DNA of 10,890 bases from an uncultured Micrococcales bacterium (lineage in GTDB: Bacteria > Actinomycetota > Actinomycetes > Actinomycetales > Microbacteriaceae). Position 1 is the stretch's first letter. Each line of letters starts with the position of its first letter. Below the pieces are notes generated by a model. It was not told the origin of the DNA and searched no databases. It saw nothing but the letters and a program-made list of their open reading frames with translations. Positions 1-6,457 of this stretch are shown piece by piece. Location: assembly GCA_903893675.1 (NCBI GenBank), contig CAITNA010000206.1, positions 1 through 10,890 on the forward strand, read 5' to 3'. A program made the translations under genes and the position numbers.

Positions 1-15
1 CGGTTGCCTTAGGAA

Positions 16-669
16 TCACAGGTGCCAGCAGCACGGCCAGCACTCACCCCATCCGCGAAGACGAGGCAAAAGGTATTCGAGCTGCGCAAGCTCGACCTGC
101 GCCTTGCCCTCACGGCTCTTCGCGTGCTGGGCAAAGATGTCGAGGATCACTGCCGTGCGGTCGATGACCTTGGCATTCACGACGTTTTCAAGTTCACGAC
201 GCTGTGACGGCGCGAGCTCGGTGTCTGCGATCACGGTGTCAGCACCAACGGCTGCGACCAGAGCCTTTAGCTCTGCCGCCTTGCCCTTGCCCAAATAAGT
301 TGCCGGGTCAGGATGCGCGCGTCGCTGTAGTAGCCCGTCGAGCACTTCGGCGCCAGCGGTCTCGGCAAGTGCGGCAAGCTCACGCATCGAGTTCTCGGCT
401 TCGGCGAGAGATTGCTCGCCCCAGATTCCAATGAGAATGACCTTCTCGAGACGCAGCTGGCGATACTCGACGTCTGAAATGTCTTCGCGCTCGGTCGAAA
501 GACCAGCCACACGTCGAAGCGCGTTTCGCTCTTCGAGATCGAGTTGGTCGCCATCGAAACTGCCATGTTCGACATCCAAGTCACTGATGGCGGCAGCCTT
601 TGCACCTCGACGCAGGATGCGGTCGATGACCTCTGCCCCGCGGTCGATTGGTGTCTGTTCGTCTGCCAT
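16..669 (-). pseudogene. hflX: HflX ribosome-associated GTPase, N-terminal half only (interrupted)
   Basis: HflX is a cytoplasmic GTPase that binds the 50S subunit and splits or rescues stalled ribosomes. What is visible is the N-terminal ribosome-binding domain. Counting from the chosen ATG at 669, residues 125-130 are the family glycine loop YLGKGK, and residues 171-208 carry the strongly conserved stretch with RTAVILDIFAQHA, REGKAQVELAQL and YLLPRLRGWG. After Glu209 (codon at 43-45) the family would continue with SMSRQAGG and then the G domain. Here it runs into CWPCCWHL and a TGA at 16-18, giving 217 residues against more than 400 in intact proteins. The other two frames do not restore HflX, so a single frameshift does not explain the break. 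The start at 669 was chosen because an upstream extension would run through the divergent methyltransferase, and because a TAGGGT -10 sits 7 bases before this ATG. The cause could be a rearrangement, an insertion or an assembly artefact. The family call is firm; the broken state is as read. Confidence 0.85.
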
Positions 670-676
670 CGAAACA

Positions 677-682
677 ACCCTA
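677..682 (-). promoter_or_regulatory. Candidate -10 box of hflX (leaderless)
   Basis: The minus strand reads TAGGGT, fitting the actinobacterial TAnnnT -10 pattern, 7 bases before the hflX ATG at 669. No Shine-Dalgarno sequence lies between them, so transcription probably begins at or next to the A of the start codon. No recognisable -35 was found. This is inference from spacing. Confidence 0.5.
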
Positions 683-687
683 GTTGG

Positions 688-693
688 GATAAT
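688..693 (+). promoter_or_regulatory. Candidate -10 box of the methyltransferase gene (leaderless)
   Basis: The plus strand reads GATAAT, five of six bases of TATAAT, ending 9 bases before the ATG at 703. There is no ribosome binding site in the 33-base gap between the divergent starts, so a leaderless mRNA is likely. The box lies 5 bases from the opposing hflX -10, so the two polymerases would compete for the same DNA. No convincing -35 was seen. Confidence 0.4.
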
Positions 694-702
694 CTTGCCC
701 TC

Positions 703-1308
703 ATGTCGGGCGATCACTACTTCAGCCAAGAGCCGCAATCTGAATTCAAGAGCAAACAGATCAAGGTTCAGTTGGCCGGCCGTGAGCTGACCCTTGAAAC
801 CGCTGGCGGCACATTTAGCCCAGATCACTTGGATACGGGAACCGCCATTTTGCTCGGCCACCTCGATGAGGCACCAAATTCTGGAAACCTGCTCGACATC
901 GGCTGCGGCTGGGGACCAATCGCAATCGCCTTGGCACTGGCCAACCCTGATGCCACTGTTTGGGCCATTGACGTCAACGAACGTTCACTCGAGCTAACCC
1001 GCACCAACGCCGCGCGTGCCGGGGTAACCAACGTCAAAGTTTGCCGACCTGAAGATGTGCCTGCCGATCTGGAGTTCACCGGAATCTGGTCGAACCCGCC
1101 CATTCGAGTCGGCAAAGATGCCCTGCACGAGATTTTGCAGACCTGGTTGCCTCGCCTAGCCGAGGAGTGCGAGGGTTACCTGGTGGTGGCCAAGAACTTG
1201 GGCGCAGACTCGCTGCTCGCCTGGATTCAGGAAACCTTTGCAGATCTTGCTAGCGAGCGCGTTGAAACCGCGAAGAGTTTCAGAGTGTTTAGGGTCGCGA
1301 AGGCTTAG
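703..1308 (+). CDS. Class I SAM-dependent methyltransferase, RsmC/YbxB-like
   Basis: A 201-residue single-domain methyltransferase of the MTS family, the fold of the C-terminal half of the 16S rRNA guanine methyltransferase RsmC and of Bacillus YbxB. The N-terminal HYFS (residues 5-8) is typical of the short forms. Motif I, LLDIGCGWGPIA, is at 63-74. An acidic residue after beta-2 (Asp90 in AIDVN) should hold the SAM ribose. The catalytic-loop signature SNPPIRVGK is at 130-138; NPP[IFY] is characteristic of enzymes methylating exocyclic amino groups. The natural substrate is not deducible; rRNA is the reasonable guess. The start at 703 was chosen because the open frame further upstream lies antisense to hflX, while homology begins near here and a -10 is suitably spaced. 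It is the only plus-strand gene, divergent from hflX and convergent with dapF (25 bases between stops). Family confidence is high; exact function is unknown. Confidence 0.85.
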   Translation: MSGDHYFSQEPQSEFKSKQIKVQLAGRELTLETAGGTFSPDHLDTGTAILLGHLDEAPNSGNLLDIGCGWGPIAIALALANPDATVWAIDVNERSLELTRTNAARAGVTNVKVCRPEDVPADLEFTGIWSNPPIRVGKDALHEILQTWLPRLAEECEGYLVVAKNLGADSLLAWIQETFADLASERVETAKSFRVFRVAKA

Positions 1309-1333
1309 AGCAGAACGATTAGAGTCGCCGGGT

Positions 1334-2212
1334 TTAGAGCGATTCGAGGTCGAGCTGACCTTCGAAAGACAGAACTGCCGGGCCACTTAGCCCAACGTGT
1401 TCGCCCTCTTCCGTTGGGAACATGCGAACACCAAGTGTGCCGCCAGGAACGGTTACCTGCCAGGTGTTAGGCGCTCCGGTTCCGGCCCAGTAGCGAGTTG
1501 CGAGCGCGGCGGCACAGATGCCGGTTCCACAGGAGAGTGTTTCGCCTACCCCGCGCTCGAAAACGCGCATCGAGATGTAGCCGACGCCGTTCTTGATCTC
1601 GTCGGCAACAACGAATTCGACATTCGCACCAGCCTCAGGAGTTGGTTCTAGTTTCGGCGCGCTAAGGAGTTCGAGTGCGTCGAGTTCTGCTTTGCTCTCG
1701 AGGGCAACGACAACGTGTGGGTTGCCCACGTTGATGCCCTGACCTGGTCGCGCCACGGCAAGGTTGTGGGCGTGCACAGTGACTTCGTCACTCTCGAGGC
1801 GCCAACGCCCCATGTCGACCACAAAACCGGCAAGGTTGCGCTGAATGTCGCGAACGCCTGCGCGAGTGCCGATGCTGAGAGTGTCGCCCTCGCCAAGTTC
1901 GACCAGACCCTTTTCGGTTAGGTAGCGTGCGAAAACTCGTGACCCGTTGCCACACATCTCGGCGGTTGAGCCATCCTGGTTGTAGTAGTCCATGAACCAC
2001 TCGGCCTCAGGTTCGGCCTCAAGAATTGCCTTACCTTCAGCGATGTGCTTGCTGCGCACGACGCGGATGAACCCATCGGCTCCAATTCCAAAGTGGCGGT
2101 CGCAAATCGCCGCGATCTGCTTCGATGTGAGCTGCAGCTCGCCATCGGCATCGAGCACTAGCACGAAGTCGTTGCCGGTTCCGTGCCCCTTGGTGAAGTC
2201 GATGCGAGTCAT
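1334..2212 (-). CDS. dapF: Diaminopimelate epimerase
   Basis: DapF interconverts LL- and meso-diaminopimelate, the last step before lysine and the source of meso-DAP for peptidoglycan in species that use it. It is a cytoplasmic, cofactor-independent two-base epimerase. The 292-residue protein has both catalytic cysteines in their signatures: Cys87 in MCGNGSR and Cys228 in SCGTGICAAA. The N-terminal KGHGTGNDF (8-16), GADGF (45-49), NPH (164-166) and the ERG triplet (219-221) are as in the family, and the length is normal. It starts at ATG 2212, 19 bases after the miaA stop, with a TAGGCT -10-like box 6 bases upstream and a hairpin around the miaA stop. It lies at the end of the miaB-miaA run and may be transcribed both by read-through and from its own promoter. 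Nothing in the coding sequence looks damaged. Confidence 0.97.
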   Translation of the reverse strand: MTRIDFTKGHGTGNDFVLVLDADGELQLTSKQIAAICDRHFGIGADGFIRVVRSKHIAEGKAILEAEPEAEWFMDYYNQDGSTAEMCGNGSRVFARYLTEKGLVELGEGDTLSIGTRAGVRDIQRNLAGFVVDMGRWRLESDEVTVHAHNLAVARPGQGINVGNPHVVVALESKAELDALELLSAPKLEPTPEAGANVEFVVADEIKNGVGYISMRVFERGVGETLSCGTGICAAALATRYWAGTGAPNTWQVTVPGGTLGVRMFPTEEGEHVGLSGPAVLSFEGQLDLESL

Positions 2213-2218
2213 GGCTCT

Positions 2219-2224
2219 AGCCTA
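2219..2224 (-). promoter_or_regulatory. Candidate -10 box of dapF (leaderless)
   Basis: The minus strand reads TAGGCT, a TAnnnT match, 6 bases before the dapF ATG. It overlaps the 3' arm of the hairpin at 2221-2244. No good -35 or Shine-Dalgarno sequence accompanies it. The spacing repeats what is seen at hflX and miaB, which is the main support. Confidence 0.35.
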
Positions 2225-2244
2225 TTCGCGGCTAGCCGAATAGG
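2221..2244. repeat. Perfect 8+8 inverted repeat spanning the miaA stop codon
   Basis: CCTATTCG at 2221-2228 and CGAATAGG at 2237-2244 pair perfectly around an 8-base loop that contains the miaA TAG (2232-2234). A second, mutually exclusive stem is possible between CTAGCC (2217-2222) and GGCTAG (2230-2235). In the minus-strand RNA the 3' arm ends 8 bases before the dapF start. There is no U-tract, so a standard terminator is unlikely. A processing site, attenuator or translational control element for dapF is possible but unproven. Confidence 0.6.
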
Positions 2245-3188
2245 TTTGGCGCTTCGCGACGGGCCCGCTCGAGCACATCTGAGAAAAGATCTGGGTTTTG
2301 GTAGTCGAACCAGTGAATGCGTTCGTCGCGACGGAACCATGAGACCTGTCGGCGGGCATAACGCTGGGTCAGACGCGTGGTGATCTCCATGGCATCTTTT
2401 TCGCTGACTTGCCCATCGAGTTGACCAAGTGCCTGGGCGTAACCGATTGCTCTCGACGATGTCTTGCCCTCGCGGATGCCCTCTGGAATCAGGCTCTCGG
2501 CCTCAGCGACCAGTCCCTGCTGCCACATTTTGGTTACGCGGTCTTCGAGACGCTGCACAAGGTGCGCTCGCTCTGAGTTGAGACCGATCTCGAGCACCGG
2601 CTGCCACGACTCGGTCTTTGCTGGAAGTGCCGCCGCGAAAGGTTCGCCGGTGAGCAGCAAAATTTCAAGCGCGCGCACTATGCGACGCGGGTTGTCTGCG
2701 TCGAGACGCGACGCTGCAATTGGATCAATCTCGGCGATGCGAGCGTGCATGGCACGTGAGCCGTGCGCCTCGAGCTCGGCCTCGAGCTCTGCACGCAAGC
2801 CCTCATCACGTGCTGGGAATTCGAAAGTGTTCAGAGCTGCGGCGATGTAAAGCATGGACCCGCCAGCAAGAATCGGGGTTACTCCCCTGCTCTGCAAATC
2901 GAGAATAAGCGGGCGAACCTGGGCCTGGTATTCGGCAGCAGTTGATTCATCTCGGATGTTCAGCACATCGATCATGTGATGCGTTATGCCTCGGCGTTCC
3001 TCGAGAGAAAGCTTCGCGGTGCCGATGTTCATGCCTCGGTAAAACTGCATCGAATCGGTGTTGACGATTTCGGCAGGTCGGCCAATCGAAATCAGTTGTT
3101 CTGCAAGTTGAAGTGCGAGCTCTGACTTGCCTGTGCCGGTTGGGCCGACGACGGCGATCAGTCGAGGCTGTGCCTCAGAAGTGTTCAT
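2232..3188 (-). CDS. miaA: tRNA dimethylallyltransferase
   Basis: MiaA transfers a dimethylallyl group from DMAPP to N6 of A37 in tRNAs reading UNN codons. MiaB then works on the product, and its gene lies immediately upstream. The 318-residue protein has the P-loop GPTGTGKS (15-22), the NTDSMQFYRGMNIGTAK segment (43-59) with the substrate-binding Asp45, the HHMID motif (70-74), GGSMLY (109-114), the RRIVRALEI helix (168-176) and the C-terminal RYARRQVSWFRRD (276-288). The ATG at 3188 overlaps the miaB TGA as ATGA, which decides the start: an in-frame extension to 3257 would lie wholly inside miaB and has no family resemblance. The overlap implies translational coupling with miaB. Its stop lies in the loop of a hairpin upstream of dapF. 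Confidence 0.96.
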   Translation of the reverse strand: MNTSEAQPRLIAVVGPTGTGKSELALQLAEQLISIGRPAEIVNTDSMQFYRGMNIGTAKLSLEERRGITHHMIDVLNIRDESTAAEYQAQVRPLILDLQSRGVTPILAGGSMLYIAAALNTFEFPARDEGLRAELEAELEAHGSRAMHARIAEIDPIAASRLDADNPRRIVRALEILLLTGEPFAAALPAKTESWQPVLEIGLNSERAHLVQRLEDRVTKMWQQGLVAEAESLIPEGIREGKTSSRAIGYAQALGQLDGQVSEKDAMEITTRLTQRYARRQVSWFRRDERIHWFDYQNPDLFSDVLERARREAPNLFG

Positions 3189-4660
3189 CGCTTTGGCTTG
3201 GTGCCGATGTTGAGGGTCACCGAGCCACCAGCGCTGGCGTGCGGGTCTGTGCTGCACAACTCGGCTTGCTGGCGATCCCAGGCATCGCCTGCCGCGGTGG
3301 CACGAACCGAGAAGTTTAAGTCAGGGCCAAGGTCTGCGATTACGTGATATGGCGCAGCCGAGGTGATGGTGCAGGTCACCAGGTCGCCCGGGCGAGGTTC
3401 AGGGCCGTCTGCCGGGAACTCAAAGTGCACCAGGCGATTGTCGCGCGCGCGGCCAGACAGGCGGGCTGTGCGGTCATCCTTGCGTCCTTCTGCCCCAACC
3501 AGTACCTCGACGGTCTTGCCGATTTGCTTCTGGTTTTCTTCGAGAGCCACTTGGTTGACCAGGCGAAGCAGGCGCTCGTAGCGCTCCTGAACGACCTGCT
3601 TCGGCAGCTGATCTGGCAGGTCGGCTGCCGGGGTGCCTGGTCGCTTTGAGTATTGGAAGGTGTAGGCCACAGCGAAGCGGGCTGCCTCAACCACTCGCAT
3701 GGTTTCCAGGAAGTCTTCTTCGGTCTCACCCGGGAAGCCGACGATAATGTCTGTCGAAATTGCAGCGTCTGGCATTGCCGCGCGAACGCGATCGAGGATG
3801 CCAAGGTACTTTTCACTGCGGTAGCTGCGGCGCATGTCTTTGAGCACCTTGTCGCTGCCCGACTGCAGAGGCATGTGCAACTGCGGCATCACGTTGTGTG
3901 TCTCGGCCATAGCTTCGATGACATCGTCGGTGAAAGCGGCAGGGTGCGGAGAGGTGAAGCGAACGCGCTCAAGGCCTTCGATTTCACCGCAGGCTCGAAG
4001 CAGCTTGGCAAACGCACCCTTGTCTCCGAACTCGACGCCGTAGGTGTTAACGTTTTGTCCGAGCAGGGTTACCTCGGCAACGCCATCGGCAACCAAAGCA
4101 CGAATCTCTGACAGCACATCCTCGGGTGAACGATCGCGCTCCTTGCCTCGAAGCGATGGAACGATGCAGAAGGTGCAGGTGTTGTTGCAACCGACCGAGA
4201 TGCTAACCAGACCAGAGAAGGTCGAATCGCGACGAGTTGGAAGGCTGCTCGGGAAAGTCTCAAGCGCCTCAACAATCTCAACCTGGGCTTCGTGGTTGTG
4301 TCGCGCGCGCTCGAGCAAGGTTGGCAGGCTGCCGATGTTGTGCGTGCCGAAAACTACGTCAACCCACGGCGCTTTGGCAACGATCGTGTCGCGGTCTTTC
4401 TGCGCTAGGCAGCCACCGACAGCAATCTGCAGCTCGGGCTTTTCCTTCTTCTTTTCGTTCAGCACACCGAGGTTTCCATAGAGGCGATTGTCGGCGTTCT
4501 CGCGAACTGCGCAGGTGTTGAACACAACGATGTCGGCGTCGCCCTCGCTGGCCTCAACATAGCCAGCCGCCTCGAGCATGCCCGAAAGGCGCTGGGAGTC
4601 GTGCACGTTCATAGCGCAACCAAAGGTGCGCACTTCGTAGGTGCGAGGCGAGGTGGACAT
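3185..4660 (-). CDS. miaB: tRNA-2-methylthio-N6-dimethylallyladenosine synthase
   Basis: MiaB is a radical-SAM methylthiotransferase that adds a methylthio group at C2 of i6A37 in tRNA, using two iron-sulfur clusters. The 491-residue protein has three parts. The N-terminal UPF0004 domain carries the auxiliary-cluster cysteines Cys15 (TFGCAMN), Cys50 (NTCAVR) and Cys84 (GGCLAQ). The radical-SAM core has Cys158, Cys162 and Cys165 in GCNNTCTFC. A C-terminal TRAM domain, roughly 378-443, is the tRNA-binding part. The last 45 or so residues look like a lineage-specific tail. The start at 4660 (MSTSPRTYEVRTFGCAMN) fits the family; an extension to 4717 would overlap recX and lacks similarity. Ten bases separate it from the recX stop, and a TAAAAT box overlapping that stop suggests a separate promoter. 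Coupled to miaA by a 4-base overlap. Confidence 0.97.
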   Translation of the reverse strand: MSTSPRTYEVRTFGCAMNVHDSQRLSGMLEAAGYVEASEGDADIVVFNTCAVRENADNRLYGNLGVLNEKKKEKPELQIAVGGCLAQKDRDTIVAKAPWVDVVFGTHNIGSLPTLLERARHNHEAQVEIVEALETFPSSLPTRRDSTFSGLVSISVGCNNTCTFCIVPSLRGKERDRSPEDVLSEIRALVADGVAEVTLLGQNVNTYGVEFGDKGAFAKLLRACGEIEGLERVRFTSPHPAAFTDDVIEAMAETHNVMPQLHMPLQSGSDKVLKDMRRSYRSEKYLGILDRVRAAMPDAAISTDIIVGFPGETEEDFLETMRVVEAARFAVAYTFQYSKRPGTPAADLPDQLPKQVVQERYERLLRLVNQVALEENQKQIGKTVEVLVGAEGRKDDRTARLSGRARDNRLVHFEFPADGPEPRPGDLVTCTITSAAPYHVIADLGPDLNFSVRATAAGDAWDRQQAELCSTDPHASAGGSVTLNIGTKPKR

Positions 4661-4667
4661 TGCTGAA

Positions 4668-4673
4668 ATTTTA
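4668..4673 (-). promoter_or_regulatory. Candidate -10 box of miaB (leaderless)
   Basis: The minus strand reads TAAAAT, five of six bases of the TATAAT consensus, overlapping the recX TAA and ending 7 bases before the miaB ATG. A possible AAGGG ribosome site (4675-4679) is 14 bases from the start, which is long. The -10 spacing is that of a leaderless transcript. It would let miaB-miaA be expressed independently of the damage-inducible recA-recX unit. Confidence 0.45.
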
Positions 4674-5237
4674 CCCTTGGAGGGCCAATTCAGCCTCGGC
4701 AGCTTTGATTGCCGCAATGATGTGGCCGCTGCTGTAACCCTTTCTAGCTAGGTAGCCAGTGAGCCTGCGCTGCCTGACATCTCGATCGAGGCCCGCCAGT
4801 CTTTGGATGCGTTTGACCGCCAATTCTGTGGCCACCGCGACCTCGGAGTCGGCGTCGAATTCAGCTACGGATGCTTCAATCACCTCGGCTGAAATGCCCT
4901 TCTCACCTAGTTCTCGCTTGATGGCGGTTCGGGAAAGCCCCTTGTATTTGCGCCTCGAGTTGGTGAGGGTCTGAGCAACGGCCTGATCGTCGATTAGCCC
5001 GACCTCGATGTAGCGCTGAATCACCGACTCGGCAATCTCGGGGTCGATCTCACGCTTCGCCAGGATGTCGCGACACTGCTTTGCCGTCTTCGCTGAGCGA
5101 CTCAGTTGGTAGAGCAATACGTTTCGGGCTCGCTGCTCTTGGCGCTCCGGAGAAAGCGAACGGGGTGAATCTTCGCCCTCGGACTTTGGCTTGCGCCGCT
5201 TTCGCGAGGGGGATTCACCCCGGTTGCTTTCAAGCAT
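4671..5237 (-). CDS. recX: Regulatory protein RecX
   Basis: RecX binds RecA filaments and the RecA monomer and inhibits recombinase and ATPase activity, curbing an over-active SOS response. The 188-residue protein begins with about 35 residues of low-complexity, Ser/Lys/Arg/Glu-rich sequence, probably disordered. The helical RecX repeats follow: ARNVLLYQLSRSAKTAKQCRDIL (about 38-60), then IAESVIQRYIEVGLIDDQAVAQ (about 69-90), the GLSRTAIKRELGEKGI region (100-115), and the last repeat with RRLTGYLARKGYSSGHIIAAIK (157-178). It starts at ATG 5237, two bases after the recA TAA, the usual recA-recX arrangement, and must be co-transcribed with recA and therefore damage-inducible. No strong ribosome site is visible, so translation probably depends on ribosomes finishing recA. 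Its stop overlaps the presumed miaB promoter. Confidence 0.93.
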   Translation of the reverse strand: MLESNRGESPSRKRRKPKSEGEDSPRSLSPERQEQRARNVLLYQLSRSAKTAKQCRDILAKREIDPEIAESVIQRYIEVGLIDDQAVAQTLTNSRRKYKGLSRTAIKRELGEKGISAEVIEASVAEFDADSEVAVATELAVKRIQRLAGLDRDVRQRRLTGYLARKGYSSGHIIAAIKAAEAELALQG

Positions 5238-5239
5238 GC

Positions 5240-6331
5240 TTAGGCAGTAGCGGCCTTAGCAGGCTTTTCAGCCTTCTCGGTAACAGCTTCTGCAGCTGCT
5301 TCCGGTTCGGCTGGCAGGTCGGCAACTGCACGTGGCACGCCGATTCCAAGCTTGACTTTGATCTTCTTCTCGATCTCGTCTGCGGTAGCAGGGTTCTCGA
5401 TGAGGAACTTGCGAGAGTTCTCTTTGCCCTGACCGAGTTGCTCACCTTCGTAGGTGTACCAGGCACCAGACTTCTTGACGATCTCGTGCTCAACACCGAA
5501 GTCGAGCAGCGAACCTTCGCGCGAGATGCCGACACCGTAGATGATGTCGAATTCGGCCTGCTTGAAAGGAGCAGCAAGCTTGTTCTTGACCACCTTCACA
5601 CGAGTGCGGTTTCCGACTGCGTCGGTGCCGTCTTTCAAAGTTTCGATGCGACGGATGTCGAGACGAACCGAGGCGTAGAACTTCAGGGCCTTACCACCGG
5701 CGGTGGTTTCTGGGCTTCCGAAGAAGACACCGATCTTCTCGCGCAGCTGGTTGATGAAAATCATGGTGGTGCCGGTGTTGCTCAATGCACCGGTCAACTT
5801 GCGAAGAGCCTGCGACATGAGTCGAGCCTGGAGGCCAACGTGTGAGTCACCCATCTCGCCTTCGATTTCAGCGCGAGGAACAAGTGCTGCAACCGAGTCG
5901 ATGACAATGATGTCGATTGAGCCCGAGCGGATCAGCATGTCTGCGATCTCTAGGGCCTGCTCACCGGTGTCTGGCTGTGAAACCAGGAGGTCGTCGATGT
6001 TGACGCCGAGCGCCTTGGCGTATTCAGGGTCGAGTGCGTGCTCGGCGTCGATGAAGGCAGCGATGCCGCCAGCGCGCTGTGCGTTGGCAATTGCGTGGAG
6101 AGCCACGGTGGTCTTACCTGAAGATTCTGGGCCGTAGACCTCGACGATGCGGCCCTTTGGAAGGCCGCCGGTGCCCAGGGCAACGTCTAGGGCGATTGAG
6201 CCGGTCGAAATGGTTTCAACTGGCGCGCGCTCTTCTGAACCGAGACGCATTACCGAGCCCTTGCCGAACTGACGGTCAATCTGAGCAAGTGCCGTGTCGA
6301 GGGCCTTTTCGCGGTCTGCTGCTGATGGCAT
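5240..6331 (-). CDS. recA: Recombinase RecA
   Basis: RecA forms ATP-dependent filaments on single-stranded DNA, carries out strand exchange and triggers LexA self-cleavage. The 363-residue protein has the N-terminal polymerisation helix (REKALDTALAQIDRQFGKGS, 7-26), the Walker A loop GPESSGKT (67-74), the catalytic Glu97 in DAEHALDP, Walker B IIVIDSVAAL (141-150), the L1 region with EIEGEMGDSHVG (155-166), INQLREKIGVFFGSPETT with L2 (193-210) and the C-terminal domain to about 335. There is no intein, unlike mycobacterial RecA. The tail after about 340 is Ala/Glu/Lys-rich rather than strongly acidic, ending KPAKAATA. The start is fixed by a strong AAAGAGG ribosome site 4 bases before the ATG. 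It lies first in a recA-recX unit and is controlled by the elements upstream at 6365-6473. Confidence 0.99.
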   Translation of the reverse strand: MPSAADREKALDTALAQIDRQFGKGSVMRLGSEERAPVETISTGSIALDVALGTGGLPKGRIVEVYGPESSGKTTVALHAIANAQRAGGIAAFIDAEHALDPEYAKALGVNIDDLLVSQPDTGEQALEIADMLIRSGSIDIIVIDSVAALVPRAEIEGEMGDSHVGLQARLMSQALRKLTGALSNTGTTMIFINQLREKIGVFFGSPETTAGGKALKFYASVRLDIRRIETLKDGTDAVGNRTRVKVVKNKLAAPFKQAEFDIIYGVGISREGSLLDFGVEHEIVKKSGAWYTYEGEQLGQGKENSRKFLIENPATADEIEKKIKVKLGIGVPRAVADLPAEPEAAAEAVTEKAEKPAKAATA

Positions 6332-6335
6332 TTTT

Positions 6336-6342
6336 CCTCTTT
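6336..6342 (-). promoter_or_regulatory. Ribosome binding site of recA
   Basis: The minus strand reads AAAGAGG, 4 bases before the recA ATG. Together with the clgR site it is the clearest Shine-Dalgarno sequence in the window and contrasts with the leaderless-looking starts of miaB, dapF, hflX and the methyltransferase. Confidence 0.75.
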
Positions 6343-6364
6343 CTAAGTGCTTCTATTTCAATTG

Positions 6365-6387
6365 ACACTAGGTGCGACATCCGACAT
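6365..6387 (-). promoter_or_regulatory. RecA-NDp-like (PafBC-type) promoter of recA
   Basis: Read on the minus strand this is ATGTCGGAT, 8 bases, then TAGTGT. The known actinobacterial RecA-NDp consensus, the target of the PafBC activator in mycobacteria, is TTGTCRGTG-N8-TAnnnT. The core TGTCGG, the exact 8-base spacing and the -10 agree; three of the nine upstream bases differ. A start about 6-7 bases after the -10 would give a leader of about 27 bases containing the recA ribosome site. It would give LexA-independent damage induction of recA-recX. Confidence 0.6.
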
Positions 6388-6410
6388 TGAGGCCGTCTGT
6401 CGCCGAATCT

Positions 6411-6429
6411 GTTGAGAACTAGCCTCAAC
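6411..6429. repeat. Small inverted repeat in the recA leader region
   Basis: GTTGAG (6411-6416) and CTCAAC (6424-6429) form a perfect 6-base stem with a 7-base loop. It lies between the LexA-box region and the proximal promoter, so only transcripts from an upstream promoter would carry it. No U-tract follows, and no function can be assigned. Confidence 0.35.
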
Positions 6430-6438
6430 GGCTCGGTT

Positions 6439-6457
6439 GTTAGCAGGTTAGCAGGTT
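6439..6457. repeat. Tandem GTTAGCAG octamer repeat next to the LexA box
   Basis: GTTAGCAG occurs twice in direct succession (6439-6446 and 6447-6454), followed by a further GTT, directly abutting the LexA box. On the minus strand the repeat contains TAACCT (6445-6450), a possible -10 placed 18 bases from TTCGAA inside the LexA box. It may be a second promoter or simply a slipped duplication. Confidence 0.5.

Noticed and set aside
22..32. GTGCCAGCAGC resembles the conserved 16S rRNA 515 region
   Set aside because: Only 11 bases match; the flanks do not fit 16S rRNA on either side, so it is coincidence.
19..45. Intein or group I/II intron at the hflX break, because the protein continues with Cys after a conserved motif
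   Set aside because: The following residues (CWPCCWHL-stop) do not resemble an intein N-terminal block, and about 40 bases are too few to show any intron structure.
544..702. A 53-codon in-frame extension of the plus-strand methyltransferase upstream of 703
   Set aside because: It lies antisense to the hflX coding sequence, lacks methyltransferase resemblance, and the family N terminus (HYFS) begins just after the ATG at 703.
670..861. A 64-codon N-terminal extension of hflX
   Set aside because: It overlaps the 5' part of the divergent methyltransferase, shows no HflX similarity and would remove the promoter region between the two genes.
1305..1339. Three TTAGAG copies spaced 14-15 bases across the convergent methyltransferase/dapF ends
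   Set aside because: Two copies are created by the stop codons of the two genes; there is no stem or U-tract, so neither a terminator nor a functional repeat is supported.
5081..5845. Long plus-strand open frame (254 codons) opposite recX and recA
   Set aside because: It is antisense to two certain genes, has no recognisable domain, and long antisense frames are expected with this codon bias. The same applies to 3653-4111 opposite miaB and 10079-10591 opposite ftsK.
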